DNA of 64,000 bases from Cumulibacter sp047975195 (GTDB taxonomy: Bacteria > Actinomycetota > Actinomycetes > Mycobacteriales > Antricoccaceae), in assembly GCA_047975195.1 (NCBI GenBank), contig JBKEDB010000001.1:62001-126000 (forward strand), in the 5' to 3' direction. A program made the translations under genes and the position numbers. The notes under the pieces are model-generated. The model was not told where the DNA came from. It saw nothing but the letters and a program-made list of their open reading frames with translations, and ran no database searches. Shown here in pieces: positions 16,087 through 24,982 of this stretch (its first letter is position 1; each line of letters starts with the position of its first letter).

Positions 16087-18101
16087 TGAGTGAATCCACC
16101 ACGACCACCCCTGCTCAGCACCCGTCGGACGGTCCCGAGCGCGACCCGGACGCCGTACACGCCGAACCCCGCGGTGGCCCGGCCGGCATGGTCGGCGCAC
16201 CGGTGGAGAAGTCACTGAACTTCTGGCCGTCGGCTAAGCGGCTGATCCGGCAACTGGCGCCGGAGCGGACCCGAACGATTTGGACGTTGATTCTCGCGGT
16301 CGCAGGCGTCGTTCTGTCGGTACTTGGACCGTTGGTCCTCGGCCGCGCCACGGACATCATCTTCGCCGGATCGCTCGGCAAGGAAATGCCCGTCGGGTTG
16401 TCGCGTGCCGACATCATCGAGAGCGCTCGCGCCGCCGGTAATGATGCCTTCGCGGACGTCATTTCCACCATGCCGCTGGTCCCAGGTCAGGGCATCCAGT
16501 TCGATGACCTCGGCGCGGTACTGCTGGTGTGTCTCGCACTGTTCGTATTCAGCTCGTTCTTCCAACTGCTACAAGGATGGCTACTGAACGAGGCCGTACA
16601 GCGGACCATCCAACGGATGCGTGCGCAGTGTGAGGCGAAGCTGCACCGACTGCCACTGGCGTACTTCGACAAGCGTCCGCGCGGTGAAATTCTCAGCCGC
16701 GTCACCAACGACCTCGACAACATCGCGCAGACGCTGCAGCAGACCCTGTCGCAGCTGATCACTTCGCTGCTGACGGTGGTCGGCGTCGTGGTGATGATGT
16801 TCGTGATTTCGCCGCTGCTGGCGGTCATCGCGCTGATCACGATTCCGATCACGGCGGTGCTCACCGCGTTCATCGGCAAGCGCTCGCAGACGAAGTTCGT
16901 GGCGCAGTGGCGCAACACCGGCAAACTCAACGGCCAGGTCGAGGAAGCGTTCACCGGCCACGAGTTGGTCAAGGTGTTCGGTCGCCAGAAGGAGGTCGCC
17001 GCAGAGTTTCAGGAGACGAACGAGAAGCTCTACGAGGCGTCATTCAGCGCCCAGTTCATCAGCGGAATCATCATGCCGTTGATGATGTTCATCGGGCAGT
17101 TGAACTACGTCGCGATCGCCGTGATCGGTGGCCTGCGGATCACCTCCGGTGCACTCACCCTCGGCGACGTGCAGGCATTCATCCAGTACTCGCAACGCTT
17201 CACCCAGCCGCTGACTCAAGTCGCTTCGATGGCCAACCTGATGCAGTCCGGCGTCGCGAGCGCCGAACGGGTCTTCGGCCTGCTGGACGCGCCCGAGGAG
17301 TCGGTCGAGCCTGATCGGTACGCCGGCAAGCCAGGCACCGGTCGGGTGGAGATGGATGACATCACCTTCTCGTATTCGCCCGAAAAACCGCTGATCGAAA
17401 ACCTGTCGTTGGTGGCCGAGCCGGGTCAGACGGTCGCGATCGTCGGCCCGACAGGCGCCGGCAAGACGACGTTGGTCAATCTGATCATGCGTTTCTACGA
17501 GCTGAACTCTGGCCGGATAACCCTGGACGGGGTCGATATCGCCGGGTTACCACGTCAACAGCTACGCGAGCGGATCGGTATGGTGCTGCAGGACTCGTGG
17601 CTGTTCGGCGGCACGATTCGCGACAATATCGCCTACGGCAAACCGGATGCGACCGAAGACGAGGTACTGGCCGCCGCCAAAGCGACGTACGTCGACCGGT
17701 TCGTACACTCGTTGCCCGACGGGTACGACACCGTGATCGACGAAGAAGCATCGAATGTGTCCGCGGGCGAGAAGCAGTTGATCACTATCGCTCGAGCGTT
17801 CATTTCACAACCGTCGCTACTGATCCTGGACGAGGCGACGTCCTCGGTGGATACCCGCACCGAATTACTGGTCCAGCAGGCGATGTCGGCGCTGCGCAGT
17901 GACCGGACCTCGTTCGTGATCGCTCACCGGCTCTCGACTATTCGCGATGCCGACCTGATCCTGGTGATGGAAGACGGGCATATCGTGGAACAGGATTCGC
18001 ACGAAGAGCTGTTGGAGAAGCGCGGGCCATACTGGCGGTTGTACAACGCGCAATTCACCGCGCCGGTTGCCGACGAAACGCTCGAGGAGCAGCCGATCTA
18101 G
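16086..18101 (+). CDS. ABC exporter half-transporter, catalytic subunit
   Basis: A 671-aa partner of the preceding gene. A polar N-terminus of about 45 residues precedes the six-helix domain, which has an insertion between helices 1 and 2 (ADIIESARAAGNDAF), a common feature of the longer subunit in heterodimers. Walker A is PTGAGKTTL, Walker B LLILDEATSSVD with the catalytic Glu, and the switch is VIAHRLSTI. Its own signature is altered to VSAGEKQL. Walker B and switch defects in the partner and a signature defect here map to the same composite ATP site, so one active and one degenerate site are predicted. Confidence 0.92.
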   Translation: MSESTTTTPAQHPSDGPERDPDAVHAEPRGGPAGMVGAPVEKSLNFWPSAKRLIRQLAPERTRTIWTLILAVAGVVLSVLGPLVLGRATDIIFAGSLGKEMPVGLSRADIIESARAAGNDAFADVISTMPLVPGQGIQFDDLGAVLLVCLALFVFSSFFQLLQGWLLNEAVQRTIQRMRAQCEAKLHRLPLAYFDKRPRGEILSRVTNDLDNIAQTLQQTLSQLITSLLTVVGVVVMMFVISPLLAVIALITIPITAVLTAFIGKRSQTKFVAQWRNTGKLNGQVEEAFTGHELVKVFGRQKEVAAEFQETNEKLYEASFSAQFISGIIMPLMMFIGQLNYVAIAVIGGLRITSGALTLGDVQAFIQYSQRFTQPLTQVASMANLMQSGVASAERVFGLLDAPEESVEPDRYAGKPGTGRVEMDDITFSYSPEKPLIENLSLVAEPGQTVAIVGPTGAGKTTLVNLIMRFYELNSGRITLDGVDIAGLPRQQLRERIGMVLQDSWLFGGTIRDNIAYGKPDATEDEVLAAAKATYVDRFVHSLPDGYDTVIDEEASNVSAGEKQLITIARAFISQPSLLILDEATSSVDTRTELLVQQAMSALRSDRTSFVIAHRLSTIRDADLILVMEDGHIVEQDSHEELLEKRGPYWRLYNAQFTAPVADETLEEQPI

Positions 18102-18337
18102 ACGCTGCCCGCCGTCGTGGGTCTAGGCGACAGCCAGGCTATCCGAGCGCCTGTCCTCGCGGTGACGCTGATCTCGCAACCGGCGGCGCCGGATCCGCGT
18201 CGCAGCACCAATGATCGCAGTCAACGCGTAGCGGCGAGGAGATTCGAACGCAGCCAGCCGGCCCATGCACAGCGGGCCCGTATCCGCAGCGCGAGCGCGG
18301 ATCGACCTCCGGGCGCACCCGGGCCGGACGGGCATGG

Positions 18338-18631
18338 TTGCCGTGGCGCAGCCGAACTCGCGGATGGGTTGCCGAGACGTGGGACTGGGTTCTCTCGTGG
18401 GGCAAGCGCGGTGGAGACGACGAACTGTCGTCGATTCTCGCGATGATCAGATTCATCCTGTGCCTGCCGCTGATGATTCCTGCGGCGGTGATGACCGTTC
18501 TGTTCCTGATTGAGTCACTCGCACAGTGGATCGTGATGCCGTTCGCCGTACTGCTGCGGTTGTGTGGCCTCATCCCGGTCGTGGTCGACGCACGGGATAG
18601 TGCCGGTCGCGCGTCCACCGCGAGCGCGTGA
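18338..18631 (+). CDS. Small membrane protein, unrecognised
   Basis: About 97 residues with an amphipathic Trp-rich segment (VAETWDWVLSWGKRGG) and then two hydrophobic helices (ILAMIRFILCLPLMIPAAV and LAQWIVMPFAVLLRLCGLIP). The frame is open from about 18215, but no ATG or GTG fits well; TTG 18338 is the first plausible codon and has no clear ribosome site, so the true start may differ. I do not recognise the family. It lies between the ABC exporter and a convergent molybdopterin enzyme with no obvious partner. Confidence 0.45.
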   Translation: MPWRSRTRGWVAETWDWVLSWGKRGGDDELSSILAMIRFILCLPLMIPAAVMTVLFLIESLAQWIVMPFAVLLRLCGLIPVVVDARDSAGRASTASA

Positions 18632-18794
18632 GCGGTTGGGGCAGGGCGAAACAACGCACGCGCGAACTTGCTCAGGTCGCCTCGTTCGGTCCAGTGCTGG
18701 ACGGCCCGCTGCCACCTGGGTTCACTCCCCCGCGCCGCCCACCGGGTTCCGGCCACGGAACGCATCGGTGCGACCCAGCCGCTGAGGGCAAGCT

Positions 18795-20348
18795 CTACTC
18801 GGCGTTGACGACGATCGTGTGCCATCCCGTCGCCGCGCCCGGCAGCGCCGACACCACTGTCTCGGTTTGGGTTTCACCGTCCGCGTTCGTCGCGCGCACC
18901 TGAATATCGTGCGAACCCGTCGAAGGCGTCCAATCGACGTACCACTGGCGCCAGTAGTCGATGCCCGCGTCCGGGCCAAGGGTGGCCTCCTGCCACTCTT
19001 GCTCGTCAATACGAACCTCGACCTTCGCGACACCGACCTGCTGTGCCCACGCGACGCCGCCGATATGGGTCGCTTCTCCCGCCGGCAACAGGGCGTTTCC
19101 CTTTGGTGTATCAATCCGTGCTGAGGGCAAGATCCGGCCGTCAATCACCCACCCGCGGTCCGTCCAGTACGCCGAGTCCTTCTTGTACGTAGTCGCGGTC
19201 AGCTTAGTGACCCACTTCGTGGAGCCAACGAACCCGTACAGCCCGGGCGTCACCAGCCGCACTGGAAAACCGTGCTCACGCGGAAGTTGCTCGCCATTCA
19301 TCGCGATCGCGAGCATCGCCTCACGGTCGTCGGTAAACGCCTGCACCGGCGTTGAAATCGTCATACCGTCGACGTCCGTCGACAGGATCTGGTCAACACC
19401 ATCGCGAATCCCGACCGTGTCAAGAATGTCGCTGACGCGTACGCCGAGCCACCTCGCCGATCCGATATATGACCCGCCGACCGGGTTCGATACACACAGC
19501 ATGGTGATATCGCGCTCAATGATCTCGTACGTCAGCAGGTCATCGAAGGTGAGCGTAAGCGGTTTGTCCACGTCGCCGTCGATCTCGAGCGTCCATTCGT
19601 CGGGGTTCACCGACGGGACGGTCAGTGCGGTGTCGATCCGGTAAAAGTTGTCGGTGCCGGTCCGGAACGACGCTATCCCGTTGATCTGCTGCTCGAGTCC
19701 GTCGGGCAGCGGTGGCAGTGGCTTGAGCGGCTTCGGGAGCGCGATCGTCGCCGCGCGCTGCGCCGATGCAATGATCCATTGCCCGGTCGCCGCGGCGGCA
19801 ACGCCGAGGCCCGCGGCAGCCCCGGACAGTTGCAGGAATCGCCGCCGGGTCAGCTGGTGCTCCTCGCCCTGCGAGTCGGCCAGACGCTCGCGGTGTGCAA
19901 ACAGTGCCCGCAGCACCACGATCGCGACCACGGTCGCGACCACTGACGGCAGCGCCGAGAGCATCGTGGCGACCGGTCGAGCGAGCGCGGCCGACGTACA
20001 CACGACGCCGAGGACGACGTAGACGATGGCGCCCGGCGTACGCGACCAGCGCGACACCAGACCCGCGAGCGCGGCTATTGCGACGGCGACTACGCCGACG
20101 ACGACCATCAGGAAAAGCTTGTCGCCGCTACCGAACGTATCGATTGCCCACTGCTTTACCGCGCCGGGCGTCAGGTCTACGACTCCCGCGGCGACGGCCA
20201 GCGGCGGCGATGATTCCGGTTCAATGAACGCGGCGAGGAGTTGCGCGGCGCCGAGGCCGGCGATTCCTGCGACGATCCCGAGCAGCGCCGCGAGCGCGCG
20301 CGAGGTGTGCGCGGTCGCAGTGGATGCGACCTCCCTGACGTTGGTCAT
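18795..20348 (-). CDS. Membrane-anchored molybdopterin-dependent oxidoreductase (sulfite oxidase family), paralogue 1
   Basis: A 517-aa fusion. About 150 N-terminal residues hold several membrane helices (ALLGIVAGIAGLGAAQLLAA, LFLMVVVGVVAVAIAALAGL), followed by a twin-Arg-like TRRRFLQLSG segment with another helix, then a sulfite-oxidase-fold Moco domain and a C-terminal dimerisation domain. The Mo-ligating Cys is in ITMLCVSNPVGG. GFPVRLVTPGLYGFVGSTKW and AGIDYWRQWYVDW are conserved with the second copy at 27354-28898. It should act outside the membrane, reducing or oxidising sulfur or nitrogen oxide groups; the substrate is unknown. Unlike its paralogue it is not beside sigK and lacks the shared promoter element. 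Confidence 0.88.
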   Translation of the reverse strand: MTNVREVASTATAHTSRALAALLGIVAGIAGLGAAQLLAAFIEPESSPPLAVAAGVVDLTPGAVKQWAIDTFGSGDKLFLMVVVGVVAVAIAALAGLVSRWSRTPGAIVYVVLGVVCTSAALARPVATMLSALPSVVATVVAIVVLRALFAHRERLADSQGEEHQLTRRRFLQLSGAAAGLGVAAAATGQWIIASAQRAATIALPKPLKPLPPLPDGLEQQINGIASFRTGTDNFYRIDTALTVPSVNPDEWTLEIDGDVDKPLTLTFDDLLTYEIIERDITMLCVSNPVGGSYIGSARWLGVRVSDILDTVGIRDGVDQILSTDVDGMTISTPVQAFTDDREAMLAIAMNGEQLPREHGFPVRLVTPGLYGFVGSTKWVTKLTATTYKKDSAYWTDRGWVIDGRILPSARIDTPKGNALLPAGEATHIGGVAWAQQVGVAKVEVRIDEQEWQEATLGPDAGIDYWRQWYVDWTPSTGSHDIQVRATNADGETQTETVVSALPGAATGWHTIVVNAE

Positions 20349-20434
20349 GCCCCCATCATCGTCCGCAGATCACCATGGGCGGCGTTCCATAACATTCTCG
20401 TAAGAGTTCTCGCGTGCCGTGGCCGGCAGTCTCG

Positions 20435-22078
20435 TCAACCGGCGAGCAGGTCCCGGCGGGCGAATCGGGCTGAGCCCACGGCGACGAGCAACGCAGCACT
20501 CGCCCCGAGCACGACCAAGGCCGCGGTGTTTGCCGGCTCGAGGGGCACGTTACCGACCGCGAAGATCGGTGACAGGTTACTCACCGAGGACGGAAGATCC
20601 AGTGCGCCGCCGAGCATCCCGACCACAGCTGCCCAGCCCACCAACACCCATGCGAGGGCCATCAGGCGCGGCACGATCGCGTGTACGGCGCTCGCGACGC
20701 CGATGATGAACAGCACCGCCGGCAACATTGCGGCGCCCGCTTCCAGGCTCGGCCCGAGCGTCGCGCTCGCTCCGGTGGCGGCCCAGGTCGCGAGCGCGAC
20801 CGCGATCGTCGAGGCGAGTAACGCAGCGATGGCCTGCACCATGACGACGCCCACCCAGGCGATCCATAACCTTGTCCGCCCGACCGTGCGCGACAGCACC
20901 AGCGCCAACCGTCCGGCGTCCTCCTCCCGCGCCAGCCGAGCGATGCCCTGCACGCCCAGGCTTGCCGCGCCAAGCGCAGAAAGCAATACCGCCATGACGG
21001 TCATTAATTGCTCGGGATTATCCAGCCCGAGCACCTCACTCATCGTCGGATTCTGCTCGATCAGTTCGGTCATCTCGTTCGACAGTGATCCGATCACGAC
21101 TCCGAGGATGACCAAACCAGCTAACCAGCCGTAGAACGACGAACGCGTGAAGCGCCAGGCGAACCCCAAGGGCGTACCGAGTCCGGCGGGCCCCGTCGCC
21201 GGACCGTTGCTACCGCCGATCAGACCAGCCCCAACGTCGCGCCGGATAGAGATCAGCACCGCGGCGGCGATGCAGAGTGCGGCTGCAATCGCGAAAGCAG
21301 CGTACGGCCACACCCGCGTCGCACCCCACGGTCTCGCTTCTGCGAGCCATCCGACCGGACTGAGCCACACCACGTTCCAACCGCGCCCGTCGATCACCGC
21401 ACGGACGAGGAAGCCGACGAGAACCAGCAGCATGCTCAGACCCAACGCGGTGCGACCGTCGTTGCTGACCTCGGCAATCAACAGCGCGAGCGCGCCGAAT
21501 GCGAAGCCATAGATGGCTAACGAAACCGCATATAGCAGGGATCCGGACGCCGGGAGTCCAACAGCGATGAGCCCGAATGTGATGAGCACCAGGGTGCCGA
21601 CAGCCACCAGCGCCAACACCTGGGCAGCCGCAGCGAGTGGTGCGAGTCGACCGACGACACCCGAGCGGATCAACTCCATCCGGCCCGAGTCCTCCTCTCG
21701 ACGTGTCATTCGAATCGCGAGGTGTGCGAACACGAGCGGAAACAGCAACTGGCCCATCGCGCCGACTTCATAGGCACTGATTCCGCCGAGCGAGTCGAGG
21801 TCGTAGCCGCGTCCGTTGAACATCGCGACCGCGGGAGAGGATCCGACGGACTGCTGATAGCTCAAGCGGGCCTGCGCATCGGGGTACAGCGCCGAGATGC
21901 TCGACGCGGTGATCACGACAACTCCAGCTAGCGCGATCGTCCATGCGATCAACCGCCGCCAACTAGTGCGCAGGTGGATCAGGGTCAGGACGCCGGTAGC
22001 CGCATACGAGCGGGCGCCGCCACTCTTGCTCGGCTCCGGTGCACGCGAGGTGACCTCCTCGGTGATCGCGACGGTCAT
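20435..22078 (-). CDS. ABC exporter permease (polyketide-antibiotic exporter type)
   Basis: A 547-aa protein with about 12 hydrophobic segments in two halves, typical of TnrB/COG3559-type permeases, which act with an ATPase to export antibiotics or other hydrophobic compounds. Helices include LIAWTIALAGVVVITASSIS near the N-terminus and GWLAGLVILGVVIGSLSNEM in the middle. Arg/Glu-rich loops RMTRREEDSGRMELI and RLAREEDAGRLALVL recur once per half, showing an internal duplication. ATG 22078 overlaps the ATPase stop by 4 bp (ATGA). It converges on nothing; the molybdopterin gene follows on the same strand after 86 bp. Confidence 0.9.
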   Translation of the reverse strand: MTVAITEEVTSRAPEPSKSGGARSYAATGVLTLIHLRTSWRRLIAWTIALAGVVVITASSISALYPDAQARLSYQQSVGSSPAVAMFNGRGYDLDSLGGISAYEVGAMGQLLFPLVFAHLAIRMTRREEDSGRMELIRSGVVGRLAPLAAAAQVLALVAVGTLVLITFGLIAVGLPASGSLLYAVSLAIYGFAFGALALLIAEVSNDGRTALGLSMLLVLVGFLVRAVIDGRGWNVVWLSPVGWLAEARPWGATRVWPYAAFAIAAALCIAAAVLISIRRDVGAGLIGGSNGPATGPAGLGTPLGFAWRFTRSSFYGWLAGLVILGVVIGSLSNEMTELIEQNPTMSEVLGLDNPEQLMTVMAVLLSALGAASLGVQGIARLAREEDAGRLALVLSRTVGRTRLWIAWVGVVMVQAIAALLASTIAVALATWAATGASATLGPSLEAGAAMLPAVLFIIGVASAVHAIVPRLMALAWVLVGWAAVVGMLGGALDLPSSVSNLSPIFAVGNVPLEPANTAALVVLGASAALLVAVGSARFARRDLLAG

Positions 22079-22983
22079 CGTGAGGCCGTTTCGCCGTACT
22101 CGCTGAGAAATAGTTCGTCCAGTGACGGCGGTCGGACGACGAGCGCATCGGGGTTCGCAGCTGCGACTATCGTCACGGCGTCCGGTACCTGTTCGCGCGT
22201 GAGGGTGAGTTCGGTGTGCCATTGCTCGCCGGAGCGTTCGCACCGAGGGTCATAGGCCTCGAGCCCGGCGATGGGTTCAGAGGTGGTGGCTCGGATCGTC
22301 GTGCTCGTGCCAGCACGCAGATCGTCCAACGTTCCGGTGCGCACCGTTCGGCCGCCCCGGATGATCGTCACACGGTCGCACAACGCCTCGACCTCGTCGA
22401 GTATGTGGCTACTGAGCAGCACGGTGCGGCCCTGCTCGTGGAGTTCGCGAACGGTCTGCTGGAAAACCGCCTCCATCAACGGATCCAGGCCGGAGGTCGG
22501 TTCATCGAGCACCAACAAGTCGGCCTCGCTGGCCAGCGCCGCGATGAGTGCCACCTTCTGGCGGTTGCCTTTGGAGTAGCTGCGCGCACGTTTGGTCGGG
22601 TCGAGTTCGAAGCGGTCGATGAGTTCGTCGCGACGGACCTGGTCGAGCGCCCCGTGGAATCGTCCTAGCATGTCGATACATTCGCCGCCGGACAGGCTCG
22701 GCCACAGCACAGTGTCGCCGGGTACGTACGCCAACCGGGCGTGGATAGCGACGGCGTCGCTGATCGGATCCCGTCCGAACACCCGCAGGTCACCGGAGTC
22801 GAGGTGCAGTTGGCCGAGGATGGCACGGATCGTGGTCGATTTTCCCGCGCCGTTCGGACCGAGGAACCCGTGCACCTCGCCTCGGTGCACCTCCAAATCC
22901 AAACCGTCGAGCGCCTGGGTGGTACCGAACCGCTTCTGAAGTCCCGCGGCCTGAACGAGAGAATCTGGCAGTGACTGACTCAT
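22075..22983 (-). CDS. ABC exporter ATP-binding protein
   Basis: A 302-aa ATPase for the downstream permease. Walker A is GPNGAGKSTT, the signature variant is YSKGNRQKV, Walker B LLVLDEPTSGLD, and the switch His is in LLSSHILDEV. A C-terminal extension follows, as in drug-resistance ATPases such as DrrA. ATG 22983 (MSQSLPDSLVQAAG) is chosen because homology begins there, although the frame is open 47 codons upstream into the divergent tetR gene. The 64-bp gap to tetR should contain both promoters. The exporter is probably repressed by that TetR protein. Confidence 0.92.
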   Translation of the reverse strand: MSQSLPDSLVQAAGLQKRFGTTQALDGLDLEVHRGEVHGFLGPNGAGKSTTIRAILGQLHLDSGDLRVFGRDPISDAVAIHARLAYVPGDTVLWPSLSGGECIDMLGRFHGALDQVRRDELIDRFELDPTKRARSYSKGNRQKVALIAALASEADLLVLDEPTSGLDPLMEAVFQQTVRELHEQGRTVLLSSHILDEVEALCDRVTIIRGGRTVRTGTLDDLRAGTSTTIRATTSEPIAGLEAYDPRCERSGEQWHTELTLTREQVPDAVTIVAAANPDALVVRPPSLDELFLSEYGETASR

Positions 22984-23047
22984 GCCAGTCACGGTACGCC
23001 CCAGCGGACAATTATGACAGTGACTGCCATCTGGGTACGATGACCCA
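22984..23047. promoter_or_regulatory. Divergent promoter region with symmetric sites (exporter/tetR)
   Basis: The 64-bp gap contains the facing segments GCCAGTCAC and GTGACTGCC (imperfect arms) and CTGGGT/ACCCAG arms adjoining the tetR start. Such symmetry between a TetR gene and its exporter suggests operators. The exact bound site cannot be chosen. Confidence 0.4.
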
Positions 23048-23686
23048 GTGACCAACCCGGAGGACATCGTCGACCTTTCAACGGCGGTACCCGGTGCGCC
23101 GAAGATGGTCGCGCGGGATCGCAAGAAGGCGGCGACGATGCGTCGGCTTCAGCAGGTCGCACTTGATCTGTTTGACGATCGCGGATTCGACAATGTCACT
23201 ATCGAGGAGGTCGCGGAAGCTGCGCGGGTCTCGCCGCGCACGGTGTACCGATACTTCGGCACCAAGGACTACCTCGTATTGCGCGACGAGTACGACGAGC
23301 AGATCTTGGCCCTCGCGCCGGCCCTGCTGGAATCCGGGGACGTGTTTGCGGCTTTGGCTCGGGCCATTGAGGTCGCCGCAAGCAGCAACCTCATGTCTCG
23401 CGAGGACCAGCTGGCGCAGCGCAGAACGAAGTTATGGCTGGAGACGCCGTCTCTCAAAGCCGCTGGGTACTTGCTGGTCGATAAAACGAGTCACCGGCTG
23501 GCCGAGATCGTGGCGGCATCGGAACACAACGAACTGGACTTCGACGCGGCGTACGTCGTGTGTTCTGCCGCAGTGATGGCGTTAGTGGCGTCGATCGAGA
23601 ACTGGCACCGCAATGGCAACCAGGGCGACCTGCTCGCCGTCGTTGCCGACGCGTTGCAGCTGGTCCGCCCAGCCTGGTCACGCTGA
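23048..23686 (+). CDS. TetR/AcrR-family transcriptional regulator
   Basis: A 212-aa one-domain repressor. The DNA-binding helices lie at residues about 25-70: ALDLFDDRGFDNVTIEEVAE, ARVSPRTVYRYFGTKD. The C-terminal ligand domain is generic. The start is GTG 23048; no ribosome site is visible, so a leaderless transcript or an internal start near MVARDRKK is possible. It is divergent from the ABC exporter pair and is probably its repressor. The gene ends 10 bp before the arm of a convergent hairpin terminator. Confidence 0.88.
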   Translation: MTNPEDIVDLSTAVPGAPKMVARDRKKAATMRRLQQVALDLFDDRGFDNVTIEEVAEAARVSPRTVYRYFGTKDYLVLRDEYDEQILALAPALLESGDVFAALARAIEVAASSNLMSREDQLAQRRTKLWLETPSLKAAGYLLVDKTSHRLAEIVAASEHNELDFDAAYVVCSAAVMALVASIENWHRNGNQGDLLAVVADALQLVRPAWSR

Positions 23687-23696
23687 ATCTGCGAAT

Positions 23697-23751
23697 CTGC
23701 GGTGGCTTCGCCCGCGCTACATCGGCATTGTCGAAGGCGAAACCACCGCAG
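23697..23751. terminator. Bidirectional hairpin between tetR and aldo/keto reductase
   Basis: The arms CTGCGGTGGCTTCGCC and GGCGAAACCACCGCAG pair with a single mismatch around a 23-nt loop. It fills the gap between the convergent genes. Confidence 0.7.
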
Positions 23752-23760
23752 GGCGGGGTC

Positions 23761-24765
23761 TTAGGCCGGGCGGTGGCGTGGGGACTTCGTCTTCGACGGG
23801 TCACGTTCGGCGAGATGGCCGATCACTTCATCGATCCGCGCCAGCACGTCGGCTTCGAGTGTTACTCCGGCCGCCTTCGCGTTCGAGGTGATCTGCTCCG
23901 GGCGCGACGCGCCTACCAGCGCCGATGCGACATTGTCATTCGCGAGCGTCCACGCGACCGCGAGTTGCGCCATCGTCAGATTGAGATCGTTCGCGATCGG
24001 CTCCAGGTTGGCGATCGCATCGAGGTTCTCGTCGTTCAGCCAGCGTTGGACAGCGGCTGCACCGCCGGCCTCGTCCGTGGCGCGAGACCCCTCGGGCAGC
24101 GGCTGCCCGCTCTTGTACTTACCGGTGAGCACACCCTGCGCGATCGGCGACCACACAATTTGCGAAACACCAATGTCACGGCTAGCCGGGATCACCTCGG
24201 TCTCGATCACCCGCCACAACATGTTGTACTGCGGCTGATTGGATATCAACTGGATGCCAAGATCCTTCGCGAGCGCATGACCCGCCCGAATCTGGTCAGC
24301 GGTCCACTCCGAAACGCCGATATACAGGGCTTTTCCCTGACGAACCACGTCCGCGAACGCCTGCATGGTCTCTTCCAGTGGCGTCTCAAAGTCGTACCGG
24401 TGCGCCTGGTACAGGTCGACGTAGTCAGTGCCGAGGCGGGTCAGCGAACCGTTGATCGCCTCCATGATGTGCTTACGCGAGAGGCCCGTGTCATTGTGAC
24501 CGCGCGGCCCGGTCGGCCAGTAGACCTTGGTGAAGATCTCCAGCGACTCGCGGCGCTGGCCGGCGAGCGCTTCGCCGAGTACCGACTCGGCGGCGGTGTT
24601 GGCGTACACGTCCGCGGTGTCAAAAGACGTGACTCCGGCGTCCAGTGCGGCATGCACGCACTGGGTCGCGACGTCCGCTTCAACCTGCGAGCCGTGGGTG
24701 ATCCAGTTGCCGTAGGTGACCTCCGAGACCTTGAAACCCGAGTTGCCGAGAAAACGAAACTCCAT
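23761..24765 (-). CDS. Aldo/keto reductase, Kv-beta-like
   Basis: A 334-aa NADPH-dependent aldo/keto reductase of the potassium-channel beta-subunit (YghZ/GSP69) type. The catalytic tetrad is visible: Asp and Tyr in SFDTADVYANTAAESVLG, Lys in IFTKVYWPTG and His in LYQAHRYD. The NADPH-binding end is SALVGASRPEQITSN. The start ATG 24765 (MEFRFLGNSGFKVSE) has GAAGGGCGG upstream and matches the family. It is cytoplasmic and reduces aldehydes or ketones; the substrate is not known. It lies downstream of rskA on the same strand but 217 bp away, so it is probably a separate unit. Confidence 0.92.
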   Translation of the reverse strand: MEFRFLGNSGFKVSEVTYGNWITHGSQVEADVATQCVHAALDAGVTSFDTADVYANTAAESVLGEALAGQRRESLEIFTKVYWPTGPRGHNDTGLSRKHIMEAINGSLTRLGTDYVDLYQAHRYDFETPLEETMQAFADVVRQGKALYIGVSEWTADQIRAGHALAKDLGIQLISNQPQYNMLWRVIETEVIPASRDIGVSQIVWSPIAQGVLTGKYKSGQPLPEGSRATDEAGGAAAVQRWLNDENLDAIANLEPIANDLNLTMAQLAVAWTLANDNVASALVGASRPEQITSNAKAAGVTLEADVLARIDEVIGHLAERDPSKTKSPRHRPA

Positions 24766-24982
24766 AAGTTGCCGCCCTTCGTGGGGCCTATACCCAAGAG
24801 ACACGCCAGGCATAGGACGTAATGACGAAACGGGTCGTGCCGAGCGGGGCGCGGGCGCCGACAGCGCGACCCGTTCTCGAGCATATCGAGGAGCGCTCGC
24901 GCCTACTATGTGGCGGTTCGAACCCTGTCATGGTCGTACGGCAGCATCACGCATTTGGTATACCTGCCGTCACCGGGTCGAC

